A stretch of 64,000 nucleotides of DNA from Streptomyces xiamenensis (GTDB taxonomy: Bacteria; Actinomycetota; Actinomycetes; Streptomycetales; Streptomycetaceae). The stretch spans positions 5,394,001 through 5,458,000 of the forward strand of contig NZ_CP009922.3 of NCBI RefSeq assembly GCF_000993785.3. The letters run 5' to 3'. Positions within the stretch are counted from its first letter, which is position 1; each line of letters opens with the position of its first letter. Positions 6,584 to 14,476 of this stretch are shown here, one piece after another. The position numbers and the translations under genes are program-made. The notes below the pieces were generated by a model that saw nothing but the letters and a program-made list of their open reading frames with translations, searched no databases and was not told the origin of the DNA.

Positions 6584-7501
6584 ATGAACGCGGGCCGGGT
6601 GACCGTTGTCGGTGAGGTACTGGTCGATCTGCTGTGGCGGGCCGGCGAACGGGAGCTGAAGGCGGTTCCCGGCGGCAGCCCGGCGAACGTGGCGGTCGGC
6701 CTGCACCGGCTGGACCGCCCGGTCACCCTGATCACCGCCTGGGGCGACGACGTTCCCGGGGCGCTGGTGCGCGAGCATCTGGACGGCATAGGGGTGGAGG
6801 TGCGCCGCGCGCCGGCCGGCTCCGAGCGGACGATGGTGGCGCTGGCCTACCTGGACGCGCACGGTGGTGCCCGGTACGACTTCCTCGCCGACTGGGATCC
6901 GCGGCGCATCGAGGTGCCGGCGGACACCGCCGTGCTGCACACCGGTTCGCTGGCGGTGGTCATCGAGCCGGGTGCCTCCCGGGTGCTGGAGCTGTGCCGG
7001 GAGCAGCGCGCCGCCGGCACCACGGTGGTGGCCGACCTCAATGTGCGGCCCGCCGTGCAGCCCGACCGGGACGCCTATCGGGCGGCCTGCGGGCGACTGG
7101 CCGCGGCGGCGGACGTGCTGAAGGCCAGTGACGAGGATCTCGGCTGGCTGTACCCGGGGCTCTCCGCGCGCGACGCCGCCCGTGAACTGCTGGCGCTCGG
7201 CCCGGAGCTGGTGGTGGTGACGCTGGGCCCCGAGGGTGCGCTGGCGCTGACCGCCGATGACGAGGTGCACGCGCAGGCCCCGTCGATCTCCGTGGTGGAC
7301 ACCATCGGGGCGGGGGACACGTTCCAGGCTGCGCTGCTCGACGCCATCGCCGGCCATGGCGCGGTGCCGCGTCAACCCGCCCTGCTCGCCGAGGTGCTGA
7401 CGCGGTGTGCGCTGGCGGCTGCGATCAACTGCACCAGGACCGGGGCGAATCCGCCGACCACCGCGGAACTCGCCGCCGCCGTCGGGGACAACGGCCGTTA
7501 G
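6584..7501 (+). CDS. PfkB-family carbohydrate kinase (fructokinase-like)
   Basis: 305 residues, with ATG after GGAGGGAGC. Ribokinase/PfkB fold: N-terminal GEVLVDLLW and the sugar-binding GGSPANVAVGLHRL (residues ~30-43, PfkB signature 1). The C-terminal signature VVDTIGAGDTFQAALL (~230-246) contains the anion hole and catalytic Asp. The length is typical. Members phosphorylate fructose, ribose or nucleosides with ATP. The GGSPANVA and GAGDTF motifs and absence of extra domains best match fructokinases. No sugar transporter lies nearby to fix the substrate. Confidence 0.92.
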   Translation: MNAGRVTVVGEVLVDLLWRAGERELKAVPGGSPANVAVGLHRLDRPVTLITAWGDDVPGALVREHLDGIGVEVRRAPAGSERTMVALAYLDAHGGARYDFLADWDPRRIEVPADTAVLHTGSLAVVIEPGASRVLELCREQRAAGTTVVADLNVRPAVQPDRDAYRAACGRLAAAADVLKASDEDLGWLYPGLSARDAARELLALGPELVVVTLGPEGALALTADDEVHAQAPSISVVDTIGAGDTFQAALLDAIAGHGAVPRQPALLAEVLTRCALAAAINCTRTGANPPTTAELAAAVGDNGR

Positions 7502-7795
7502 TCGGGGCGTGGCAAGGTTGTCCAATTGGCAGAGACCATTGGGCTTCTGAAAGACCGTCAGGGAAACTTGTGCGATGGCCTGGTGAGAAGCAACGGCCGT
7601 GTTGCTGATGATACGATCACCGCGCTTGCCAAACGAGCTGTGGGCACGTATGGCGAACGGCAATCAGGCACATCAGCCGAGCGGGCCATCCCTGAGGAGC
7701 GTTATGCCGTCAGCAGGGCATCTCCTGCCGTCAGGGGTGGAGTCCAACCGGCCTCCTGACCAGCCGTTATGCGGTGTGCGCCCGGCCGAGCGCCG

Positions 7796-7876
7796 GTAAT
7801 CCCCAAGACTGCCGCAGGCAGGCCGACTCGCACCGCATCGACGATGCTGCCCGCGTTGCGGTCAATTGGGGATTAC
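7796..7876. promoter_or_regulatory. Perfect 11-bp inverted repeat, widely spaced
   Basis: GTAATCCCCAA (7796-7806) and TTGGGGATTAC (7866-7876) are exact reverse complements with a 59-bp spacer. They lie 78-158 bp before cvnA. A looping operator or a leader-RNA stem is possible. Confidence 0.5.
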
Positions 7877-7885
7877 ATGTGAAGC

Positions 7886-7910
7886 CAGTTCTTTCTTTGT
7901 GAAAGAACTG
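7886..7910. promoter_or_regulatory. Strong hairpin CAGTTCTTTC/GAAAGAACTG
   Basis: Perfect 10-bp stem with a 5-nt loop (TTTGT), 43 bp before the cvnA ATG. It could be an operator for a dimeric regulator or a leader RNA hairpin. It is not followed by a U-tract. Confidence 0.5.
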
Positions 7911-7953
7911 TGCCAGGAAGCGAATAGATGCGGTCTAGCTTAAAGAGAATCTC

Positions 7954-9072
7954 ATGACGTCACTACAGGATCCAGCGGTCTGGGGTTTGGTTGCCGGAAC
8001 CCCTCTCGCCGCCACCGTGATTTATCGCGGCCGAAAAGCGAGAGCAAAGCTACGTGAAGAGAAGGATGAGCTGGCCACCCGGCACGCGGAGCTGGAGGGC
8101 TCCTTCGCCGAAGCCGTGGCCGAGGCCGAGAGCCGCGCCGAGGAGGGCACCAAGACCGCTCTGAAGGCCGCCATGCGGACCCTTCAGGGTCTGGCCAACG
8201 AGCAGCAGCTGTCCATCTCCAAGGTGCAGGACAAGTACGGAGACCTGCACATTCTCCAGGACCTCCTGGAGATCGACCACATGAACTCGCAGTTCGGCCG
8301 GCGTGCGCAGTCCATCGCCGTGCTGTGCGACGGGTGGCTGGGCCGGTCCCGTGCGGTGGCCTCCGTCTATGACGTGGTGCGCAGCGCCAAGGGCCGTATC
8401 CGGCACTACACCCGGGTGGAGGTGCGCTCGCAGAGCAACTTCGCGGTGGTCAGCCGTGCGGTGGAGCCGGTGGCCCTGGCTCTGGCCGAGCTGCTGGACA
8501 ACGCGACGAGCTACTCGTCCCCCGAGACCACGATCGAGATCAACATCCGTACGGTGCCCAAGGGCGTCATCGTGATGATCGATGACGCGGGCGTCGGCAT
8601 GAACGAGGAGGAGAAGAACCGGGCGGCGCGGCTGCTGTCCGGGGACACCCCGCCCGGGGTGACCGAGCTGGGCAACCCGCCGCAGTTCGGCTTCGCGGTC
8701 ATCGGCGTGCTCGCCGCGCGGTACGGGTTCAACGTCTCCGTGGACTCCTCGTCCCCCTACGGCGGTGTGCGTGCGGTAGTCCTTCTGCCCCAGGAGCTGC
8801 TTACCACCATGCCCGAGCCCGAGCCGGAGACGACGCCCGCGACCGAAGCGCCGGCACCCGGTCAGGTGCCGGCCCCGGTCACCGGGACCACCGCCGGTGG
8901 GCTGCCCAAGCGCAGGCGCCGCGGGATGTCCATCGTGCCGCCCGAGTCGCGTGGCGCCGGTACGCCGGCGCGCTCCAGCGAAGAGACCGCATCGATCATG
9001 GGCGCCTTCCAGCGAGGCACTCAGGCCGGCCGTAACACCGCTCCCAGCACGGAAGGACCCGAGCAGCAGTGA
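7954..9072 (+). CDS. cvnA: Conservon sensor-like ATPase CvnA (conservon 1)
   Basis: 372 residues, ATG after AGAGAATCTC. A short hydrophobic N-terminus (WGLVAGTPLAATVIY) is followed by a charged coiled-coil (residues ~28-75), a dimerisation-like helical region (LEIDHMNSQFGRRAQSIAVL) and a GHKL ATPase with N-box ALAELLDNATSYSSPE and G1 box IDDAGVGM. The Pro/Thr-rich tail ends SIMGAFQRGTQAG. CvnA proteins look like histidine kinases without a clear H-box and act with CvnB, C and D in a membrane-associated complex. It is first gene of a seven-gene unit; its stop overlaps cvnB by 4 nt. Gene order with P450s resembles conservon Cvn9/Rar-type loci of Streptomyces. Confidence 0.94.
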   Translation: MTSLQDPAVWGLVAGTPLAATVIYRGRKARAKLREEKDELATRHAELEGSFAEAVAEAESRAEEGTKTALKAAMRTLQGLANEQQLSISKVQDKYGDLHILQDLLEIDHMNSQFGRRAQSIAVLCDGWLGRSRAVASVYDVVRSAKGRIRHYTRVEVRSQSNFAVVSRAVEPVALALAELLDNATSYSSPETTIEINIRTVPKGVIVMIDDAGVGMNEEEKNRAARLLSGDTPPGVTELGNPPQFGFAVIGVLAARYGFNVSVDSSSPYGGVRAVVLLPQELLTTMPEPEPETTPATEAPAPGQVPAPVTGTTAGGLPKRRRRGMSIVPPESRGAGTPARSSEETASIMGAFQRGTQAGRNTAPSTEGPEQQ

Positions 9073-9470
9073 ACCACGATCTCTCTTGGATGCTGGAGAG
9101 CGCCCTTGAGGTGCCCGAGGCCCGGCACGCCCTGCTGGTGTCGGCCGACGGTCTGCTGATGGCCCGCTCCAAGGACGTCCCGAAGGACGACGCGGACACC
9201 ATCGCGGCGGCGATGAGCGGCATGCAGTCGCTCAGCCGTACGGTGGCGGGCTTCGGCGGTGACGGCGCGATGCGCTGGCGGCAGACCCTGGTGGAGTTCG
9301 ACAGCGGTTTCGTGTTCCTGATCTCGGCCGGTGAGGGCGCCTACCTCGCGGTCTCCGCGTCTCCCCAGGTGGACATGGCCGACATCACCTTCCGGATGCA
9401 GCAGCTGGTCAATCAGCTCGGCAAGGCGCTGTCGACTCCTCCCCGTGAGAATTCCGGTATCCCCACATGA
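9069..9470 (+). CDS. cvnB: Roadblock/LC7 protein CvnB (conservon 1)
   Basis: 133 residues from a GTG that overlaps the cvnA stop (GTGA). Single Roadblock/LC7 domain (about 5-115): LSWMLESALEVPEARHALLVSADGLLMARS, a central AAAMSGMQSLSRTV helix, and FLISAGEGAYLAVSAS. Related roadblock proteins serve as partners or activating proteins for small Ras-like GTPases (for example MglB with MglA). CvnB likely modulates CvnD and contacts CvnA. Translational coupling to cvnA and cvnC implies fixed stoichiometry. Confidence 0.95.
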   Translation: MNHDLSWMLESALEVPEARHALLVSADGLLMARSKDVPKDDADTIAAAMSGMQSLSRTVAGFGGDGAMRWRQTLVEFDSGFVFLISAGEGAYLAVSASPQVDMADITFRMQQLVNQLGKALSTPPRENSGIPT

Positions 9471-9844
9471 GTGATGTCCCAGACGAGCTGCCCGCCGAGG
9501 CTGCTGATTTAGTGCGTCCGTATGTGATCACCAATGGTCGCGGTCTGCCACAAAGCGATCGCTTTGAGTTGATCACTTTGGTTACGGCCTCCGAGGGAAG
9601 CCAGCAGCAGGGTCCTCTGGACCCGGAGAAGCGCAGCGTGATGGAGCTGTGCGAAGGCGGTTATCTTTCGGTCGCCGAGATCGCCGGTCATCTGGATCTG
9701 CCGGTCGGCATTATCAAGGTTCTGCTGTCCGATCTCGCGGAAGAGGGACGCATCATGATGCGTGCCCCGATCCCGCGCGCCCATCTGACCGACGTCCAGG
9801 TTCTGCAGGAGGTGCTGAATGGACTCCAGGCACGCTTCGGGTAA
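9467..9844 (+). CDS. cvnC: DUF742 protein CvnC (conservon 1), contains a TTA codon
   Basis: 125 residues, ATG overlapping the cvnB stop (ATGA). DUF742 domain: LVRPYVITNGRG, FELITLVTAS, and a winged-helix-like segment (LCEGGYLSVAEIAGHLDLPVGIIKVLLSDLAEEGRI). Its role in the conservon complex is unknown; the fold hints at nucleic-acid or protein binding. Codon 15 (9509-9511) is TTA, read only by the bldA tRNA in Streptomyces. The first 60 codons also use AT-ending codons (GAT, TTT, ACT, GTT) unlike neighbouring genes. Its 3' end overlaps cvnD by 26 nt. The TTA predicts delayed synthesis of CvnC relative to CvnA and CvnB. Confidence 0.95.
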   Translation: MSDVPDELPAEAADLVRPYVITNGRGLPQSDRFELITLVTASEGSQQQGPLDPEKRSVMELCEGGYLSVAEIAGHLDLPVGIIKVLLSDLAEEGRIMMRAPIPRAHLTDVQVLQEVLNGLQARFG

Positions 9845-10409
9845 CAGCGTCCACCTCCAGGAAAGTGTGCAGATCGCCGCAAAAATCCTGGTGGTCGGCC
9901 ATTTCGCCGTAGGCAAGACGACATTCATCGGAACGCTGTCCGAAATCCCCCCGCTGCGCACCGAGGAGACGATGACGCAGGCGGGCGCGGAGATCGACGA
10001 TCTGAAGGGGGTGCACGGCAAGACCACCACCACGGTGGCCATGGACTTCGGCCGACTCACCCTCAGTGACCGGCTGGTCCTGTACTTGTTCGGTACACCC
10101 GGTCAGCAGCGCTTCGTCCAGGTGTGGGAGGACATGAGCCGGGGTGCCCTGGGCGCGCTGGTGCTCGTGGACCCCGAGCGCCTCCAGGAATCGTTCGCGA
10201 TCATGGACCTGGTCGAGAAGTACGGCATTCCCTTCGCCATCGCGATCAACCGGTTCGACGGTCAGCCGAACCGGGCGGACGAGGAACTGCGGGAAGCGCT
10301 CGACCTGTTGCCCGACACCCCGATCGTGACCTGTGACGCACGTGACGAGAAGTCATCCGCGAACGCGCTGGTGGCTTTGGTGCGTTATCTGCAGAATCGT
10401 TCCAGCTAG
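9819..10409 (+). CDS. cvnD: Ras-like GTPase CvnD (conservon 1)
   Basis: 196 residues starting within cvnC. Small-GTPase motifs in order: P-loop GHFAVGKTT (~27-35), TTTTVAMDFGRL (switch I/G2 region ~70-80), LFGTPGQQRF (G3, ~90-100; FGTPG replaces the usual DxxG), NRFD (G4, ~145-148) and CDARD (G5, ~173-177). CvnD proteins are thought to hydrolyse GTP and switch the conservon complex. A sister copy occurs at 53735. It is followed 8 nt later by the P450 gene with its own GGAG, so the P450s are likely cotranscribed. Confidence 0.95.
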   Translation: MDSRHASGNSVHLQESVQIAAKILVVGHFAVGKTTFIGTLSEIPPLRTEETMTQAGAEIDDLKGVHGKTTTTVAMDFGRLTLSDRLVLYLFGTPGQQRFVQVWEDMSRGALGALVLVDPERLQESFAIMDLVEKYGIPFAIAINRFDGQPNRADEELREALDLLPDTPIVTCDARDEKSSANALVALVRYLQNRSS

Positions 10410-10417
10410 GAGTATCG

Positions 10418-11806
10418 ATGGAACCCCAGCCCAGATACGACAGTCCGCCGCCCGGCTGCCCGGCCCACCAGGGAGGTGCCACCGAGGAGCAGTACGAGTA
10501 CGAGAGCGTCCCGCTGTACGGGGAGGAGTTCGCGGCGGACCCGCAGTCCTTCTACACGTACCTGCGCCAGTTCGGCCCGGCCGCCCCGGTGGAGCTCAGC
10601 CCCGGCGTCGAGGCCACGCTGGTCACGGACTACGCCGCGGCCCTGCACGTGCTGCAGAACCCCGAGCGTTTCTCCAAGGACGCCCGCCGGTGGGCGGACC
10701 TGAAGGAGGGGCGGATCGCGGAGGACAGCCCGGTGCTGCCGATGCTCGGCTACCGGCCCAACGCGCTGTTCACCGACGGCGCGGAGCACATGCGGCTGCG
10801 CCAGGCGATCACCGACTCCCTGGCGCGCATCGACGCGCACCGGCTGAGCCGGCACGTGGAGCGCGTCTCCACCTACCTGGTCAGCCAGTTCAGCCACCGC
10901 GGCACGGTCGACCTGCTGACCGAGTACGCCCGGATGCTGCCCCTGCTGGTCTTCAACGAGCTGTTCGGCTGCTCCCCGGAGATCGGTGACCGGCTCATCT
11001 ACGGCACCTCGGGCATCTTCGACGGCGGGGTGGACGCGGACAGCGCCAACAAGGAGCTGTCCGCGGCACTTCAGGAGCTGATCGCCGCCAAGCGCGCCAA
11101 CCCCGGCGAGGACGTGGTGTCCTGGCTGATGGAGCACTCCTCGCAGCTGTCGGACGAGGAGATGATCCATCAGCTGGTCATGCTCATCAGCGCCGGCATG
11201 GAGCCGCAGCGCAACCTGATCGCCAACGGGCTCCAGCTGATCCTCTCCGACGACCGTTACTCGGGCGGACAGTTCGGCGGCGCCCTGCTGGTGGAGGACG
11301 CGCTGGACGCGGTGCTGTGGGACGCCCCGCCCATGGCCAACTACGCCCCGCACTACCCGGTGCAGGACACCGACCTGATGGGCGTTCCGGTGGAGGCCGG
11401 GGAGCTGCTGCTGATCAGCTTCGCCGCGGCCAACAGCGACCCCGCGCTGCCCTCCGCCCGGCACACCCTGAGCAAGCGCGCCCACCTGGCGTGGAGTGCC
11501 GGACCGCACGCCTGTCCCGCCAAGGACCCGGCACAGCTCATCGCGGTCTCCGCGATCGAGAAACTGCTCAACCAGCTGCCCGACATCGAGCTGGCGGTGC
11601 CTGAGGAGTCCCTGGTGTGGCGTCCTGGCCCGTTCCAGCGGGGTCTCACCTCGCTGCCGGCGCGCTTCGCCCCGGTGCGGCCCACCCGGCCGCAGGCTTC
11701 CTCCGGGGGCGCGGGAGCCGGGTCGAACGGTGGCTCAAACGTTCCCATGAGCAAGCCGGGCAAGGGCAGTGTGTGGAGTTCGTTCCTTGCCTGGTGGCGC
11801 GTGTGA
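10418..11806 (+). CDS. Cytochrome P450 lacking the EXXR motif (CYP157-like)
   Basis: 462 residues, longer than typical bacterial P450s (~400) because of a Ser/Gly-rich tail. P450 landmarks are recognisable but altered. The I-helix reads LISAGMEPQRNLI and lacks the acid-alcohol pair. The K-helix reads ALDAVLWDAPP where VEEALRYDPP is expected, so Glu and Arg of EXXR are Ala and Trp. The heme loop is AWSAGPHACPAKDPAQ: the Cys is kept, but Phe becomes Trp and the Gly after Cys-x is lost. This pattern matches the CYP157 group, known for EXXR loss and conservon linkage. It sits between cvnD and a normal P450 and may act as a partner, sensor or unusual enzyme. Confidence 0.9.
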   Translation: MEPQPRYDSPPPGCPAHQGGATEEQYEYESVPLYGEEFAADPQSFYTYLRQFGPAAPVELSPGVEATLVTDYAAALHVLQNPERFSKDARRWADLKEGRIAEDSPVLPMLGYRPNALFTDGAEHMRLRQAITDSLARIDAHRLSRHVERVSTYLVSQFSHRGTVDLLTEYARMLPLLVFNELFGCSPEIGDRLIYGTSGIFDGGVDADSANKELSAALQELIAAKRANPGEDVVSWLMEHSSQLSDEEMIHQLVMLISAGMEPQRNLIANGLQLILSDDRYSGGQFGGALLVEDALDAVLWDAPPMANYAPHYPVQDTDLMGVPVEAGELLLISFAAANSDPALPSARHTLSKRAHLAWSAGPHACPAKDPAQLIAVSAIEKLLNQLPDIELAVPEESLVWRPGPFQRGLTSLPARFAPVRPTRPQASSGGAGAGSNGGSNVPMSKPGKGSVWSSFLAWWRV

Positions 11807-11955
11807 CGCACGTTACATGAGCATATTCCCATGACATGTGTAAACCATCAAAGCATCCGGGTAGTACGGCCTTCGTATTTCGACCGGCTGTTCGCAAGCC
11901 CAGCGGCCGGTGAAATTCTTCCGAGTCAATGATGGTGCACATGCAGGGAGTCATC

Positions 11956-13218
11956 GTGGGGCCGGTCACATCGGGAACAGTAGTCGATCCACGGTCCGTG
12001 GTCTCCTTGGTTTCGCGACTTCGCGCAGCGCAAGGCCAGGACAACCCTTATCCCATATATGCCAAATTCCGGGAAATGGGAGACGTGGTCCCCACCCCTT
12101 GGGGGGCTCAATTTCTCACCACCTATGAAATATGTGACGCGGTATTGCGGGACAAGAGGTGGAAGGCACTCGACGGTGAGTGGCGGGCGCGCCAGGGCGA
12201 TCAAAAGCGCTGGTCGGCGCCCGCCTCACGAGAACTCGGCGAGGCACTCCAAGGAATTAACCCGCCCCACCACACCCGGCAGCGCCGGGCACTGGGAAAT
12301 CTTTTCGACCGGCACACCGTCGGGCGGCTCTACGCCCCCCTCGGCGGAATCGTCGATGAGCTCCTCGACGGTCTCGCCGAACGGATGCGCGACGGCGAGG
12401 CCGATTTCGCGGAACTCGTGAGTGAGCGGCTCCCGGTGGCGGCGATCGGCGAATGGCTGGGAATTCCGCGCGCCGACCACGAATTGCTGGTCTCCTTGAC
12501 ACATGGTCAGGCGTACGCCCAGGAATTGCTTCCGTCGGCCAGTCAGCTCGCCATTGCCAATACCGCCACCCTCGGTCTGCGTGAATACTTCACGGGATTG
12601 ATCAGGGACCGGCGGGCCACCATGGGCGACGACGTCCTGTCCCGGTGGATCCGCGTCTGGGACGAATTGGAACCCGACCGCGACCGGGCCGACGAAACCC
12701 TCTACTACCTCGCGATGTTCATCGTCATCGCCGCCCTGGAAACGACCTCGACGGTCCTGTCCAGCATGATCTGGACCCTCGATCAGCACCCCGACCAGCT
12801 CAGCCTGCTGCGCCGGAACCCCGACGAGGTCCCCCAGGCGGTCGAGGAGGCCCTGCGCTACGACCCCCCGGTGCACGTCACCACCCGGGCCGCGGGCGAG
12901 GACATGGACCTGGCCGGTGTCTCCGTCGCCCGCGACCAGCTGATCCACATCGTCATCGCCTCCGCCAACCACGACCCGGCGCGCAACGACAACCCCGACA
13001 CCTTCGACCTTCGGCGCAAGGGCGGTCATCTGACCCATCTGTCCTTCGGCGGCGGCATCCACTACTGCATCGGCGCCGGCCTCGCCCGGCTGGAGGCCAC
13101 CCTCCTGCTGGAGCGCGTCATCAAGCGCTTCCCCACCCTGCGCGTCAGCGCCCCCCCGGAGTGGGAGCCGCGGGTCGCCTTCCGCCGGGTGCGGGCGCTG
13201 TACGTCGTCGACGGCTGA
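11956..13218 (+). CDS. Cytochrome P450 (CYP154-like)
   Basis: The GTG at 11956 has GGGAG 5 nt upstream and is preferred; in-frame ATGs at 11929/11932 lack a ribosome site. About 420 residues with all hallmarks: I-helix VIAALETTSTVLSS, K-helix EEALRYDPP (EXXR intact), and heme loop LSFGGGIHYCIGAGLAR with the Cys ligand. A class I bacterial P450 would need a ferredoxin and reductase, neither of which is nearby. The first ~700 nt use AT-rich codons (ATA, ATT, AAT) unlike the flanks. A 149-bp gap separates it from the degenerate P450, so it may have its own promoter. The substrate is unknown. Confidence 0.93.
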   Translation: MGPVTSGTVVDPRSVVSLVSRLRAAQGQDNPYPIYAKFREMGDVVPTPWGAQFLTTYEICDAVLRDKRWKALDGEWRARQGDQKRWSAPASRELGEALQGINPPHHTRQRRALGNLFDRHTVGRLYAPLGGIVDELLDGLAERMRDGEADFAELVSERLPVAAIGEWLGIPRADHELLVSLTHGQAYAQELLPSASQLAIANTATLGLREYFTGLIRDRRATMGDDVLSRWIRVWDELEPDRDRADETLYYLAMFIVIAALETTSTVLSSMIWTLDQHPDQLSLLRRNPDEVPQAVEEALRYDPPVHVTTRAAGEDMDLAGVSVARDQLIHIVIASANHDPARNDNPDTFDLRRKGGHLTHLSFGGGIHYCIGAGLARLEATLLLERVIKRFPTLRVSAPPEWEPRVAFRRVRALYVVDG

Positions 13219-13234
13219 GCGAACTGGAGTCCGG

Positions 13235-14017
13235 ATGTCCGACAACTTCACCACCCTGCTCGTCAAGCGCGAGGGCCCGGTGGTGCACGCATGCCTGAAC
13301 ACGCCGGAGAACGGCAACCTGGTGACCGAGGCGGTTCTCGACGAACTGCTCGCGGTCCTGGAGTTCATCCACGACCACCCGGAGATCCGGGTGTTCACGC
13401 TCTCCGCCACCGGCGCCGACTTCTGCCTGGGCGCCGACCGCAACGAGTTCGAACTCCTGATGGCCGAGGACCCCAGCGGCACCGCGATGCGCGCCCTCAG
13501 CGGCAAGGCCCGGCGGGTGTGCGACTCCCTCGCCACCACCGGCGCCGTCACCATCGCCCGGCTCCAGGGCCGGGTGATCGGCGCCGGCATCGCCCTCGCC
13601 GTCTTCTGCGACCTGCGGGCCGCCGCCGAGGACACCCGCTACCGGCTGCCGGAACTCGCCGTCGGGCTGCCGGTGGCCTGGGGCGGTGCGCTGCCCCGGC
13701 TGCTCCACGAGTGCGGCGCCGCCCGCGTCCGGGAGCTCATCCTCACCGGTGAGAGCTTCGACGCCGCCACCGCGCGCGAGCTGTCCCTGCTGCACAAGGT
13801 GGTGCCCGAAGCGGAGCTGGACGGCGTCGTGGACGGCTGGATCCGTCCGCTGCTGCGCAGGCCGGGCACCGCCCTGCGCACCACCAAGGCCGTGCTGAAC
13901 GCGCACTCCTCCGTGGCCCGGCTCACCGACGCGAGCCTGCTGGAGGGTGACCTGCTGGCCGGGACCCTGGCGCTGAACCGGGGCCGGGCGGCCGGCGGAG
14001 AGCGGAGCACCCTGTGA
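13235..14017 (+). CDS. Enoyl-CoA hydratase/isomerase family protein
   Basis: 260 residues, 16 nt after the P450 stop. Crotonase fold: ATGADFCLGADRNEF (oxyanion-hole region ~60-75), RLQGRVIGAGIALAVFCDLRAA (~108-130, second oxyanion-hole Gly), RYRLPELAVGLPVAWGGALPRLL (~135-155). The hydratase Glu pair is only partly evident: one acidic residue sits in LPELAVG, and GRVIGAGIALA takes the place of the usual GxAxGGG-x-E. Activity could therefore be isomerase, hydrolase or degenerate. It is the last gene of the conservon 1 unit and suggests the P450s act on an acyl or polyketide-like substrate. Confidence 0.88.
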   Translation: MSDNFTTLLVKREGPVVHACLNTPENGNLVTEAVLDELLAVLEFIHDHPEIRVFTLSATGADFCLGADRNEFELLMAEDPSGTAMRALSGKARRVCDSLATTGAVTIARLQGRVIGAGIALAVFCDLRAAAEDTRYRLPELAVGLPVAWGGALPRLLHECGAARVRELILTGESFDAATARELSLLHKVVPEAELDGVVDGWIRPLLRRPGTALRTTKAVLNAHSSVARLTDASLLEGDLLAGTLALNRGRAAGGERSTL

Positions 14018-14036
14018 GCGGTCCGCTCCGCGGCCC

Positions 14037-14273
14037 TCAGCCCGCGCCGCTCTCCTCCTCGTCGTCCTCGTCCAGCCGGAAGCCGACCTTCAGACCGACC
14101 TGATAGTGCTCGATCTCGCCCTCGACGAGGTGACCGCGTACCTCGGTCACCTCGAACCAGTCGAGATGGCGCAAGGTCCTGGACGCGCGACCGATCCCGT
14201 TGCGGATCGCCGCGTCCAGGCCCTCGGGCGACGAACCGACGATCTCCGTCACCCGGTAGATGTGACCGGACAT
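14037..14273 (-). CDS. Dodecin family flavin-binding protein
   Basis: 78 residues, ATG at 14273 with GGAGG upstream. Begins SGHIYRVTEIVGSSPEGLDAAI and contains RTLRHLDWFEVTEVRGHLV and HYQVGLKVGFRL, the beta-alpha-beta-beta core of dodecin. The aromatic flavin-stacking position (W in LDWFEV) is kept. Dodecins form dodecameric shells that store or buffer FMN/riboflavin and sometimes CoA. The acidic tail DEDDEEESGAG is an addition. It is convergent with the hydratase gene; the end is 20 nt away. Confidence 0.95.
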   Translation of the reverse strand: MSGHIYRVTEIVGSSPEGLDAAIRNGIGRASRTLRHLDWFEVTEVRGHLVEGEIEHYQVGLKVGFRLDEDDEEESGAG

Positions 14274-14359
14274 AACCGCCTCCCTGGAGCACGGACGGGC
14301 ACTCTCACCCCTACCACCGTGCCCCGGCGGACGCCGATCCGCGAGTGCTAGGCTCGCTG

Positions 14360-14447
14360 CGGGCCGTGACTGGCGCGTCGGGATGGGACCAACCATCGGG
14401 GAGCGGCCTTCGCCGTCGCGCGATGCTGGAGAGCCGTGCGCCTGGGC
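14360..14447 (+). ncRNA. ZTP (pfl) riboswitch upstream of glyA
   Basis: Carries the conserved pfl pieces in order: GTGACTGGCG, GGGATGGGACCAACC, ATCGGGGAGCGGCC, then after a variable loop CCGTGCGCCTGGGC forming the pseudoknot side. The ZTP riboswitch senses ZTP/AICAR, signalling low 10-formyl-tetrahydrofolate, and typically turns on glyA and other one-carbon genes. No intrinsic terminator follows. CCTGG at 14441-14445 can pair with CCAGG at 14463-14467, next to the AGGAGG ribosome site, so control is probably translational. Confidence 0.93.
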
Positions 14448-14476
14448 CATCGCGACATCCGTCCAGGAGGCCCCGT

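Larger units (their letters stand above)
7502..7953. other. 452-bp gene-free, AT-richer leader of conservon 1
   Basis: No convincing gene. Base composition is visibly less GC-rich than its surroundings (tracts such as TTCTGAAAGACC and AGTTCTTTCTTTG). It holds two notable inverted repeats, listed separately, and a repeated GCCGTCAG. The conservon promoter must lie here, but I see no canonical -35/-10 pair that stands out. Confidence 0.6.

Noticed and set aside
7526..7759. Possible 77-residue protein in the conservon 1 leader
   Set aside because: TTG start with no ribosome site, no domain, and the region is better explained as regulatory DNA.
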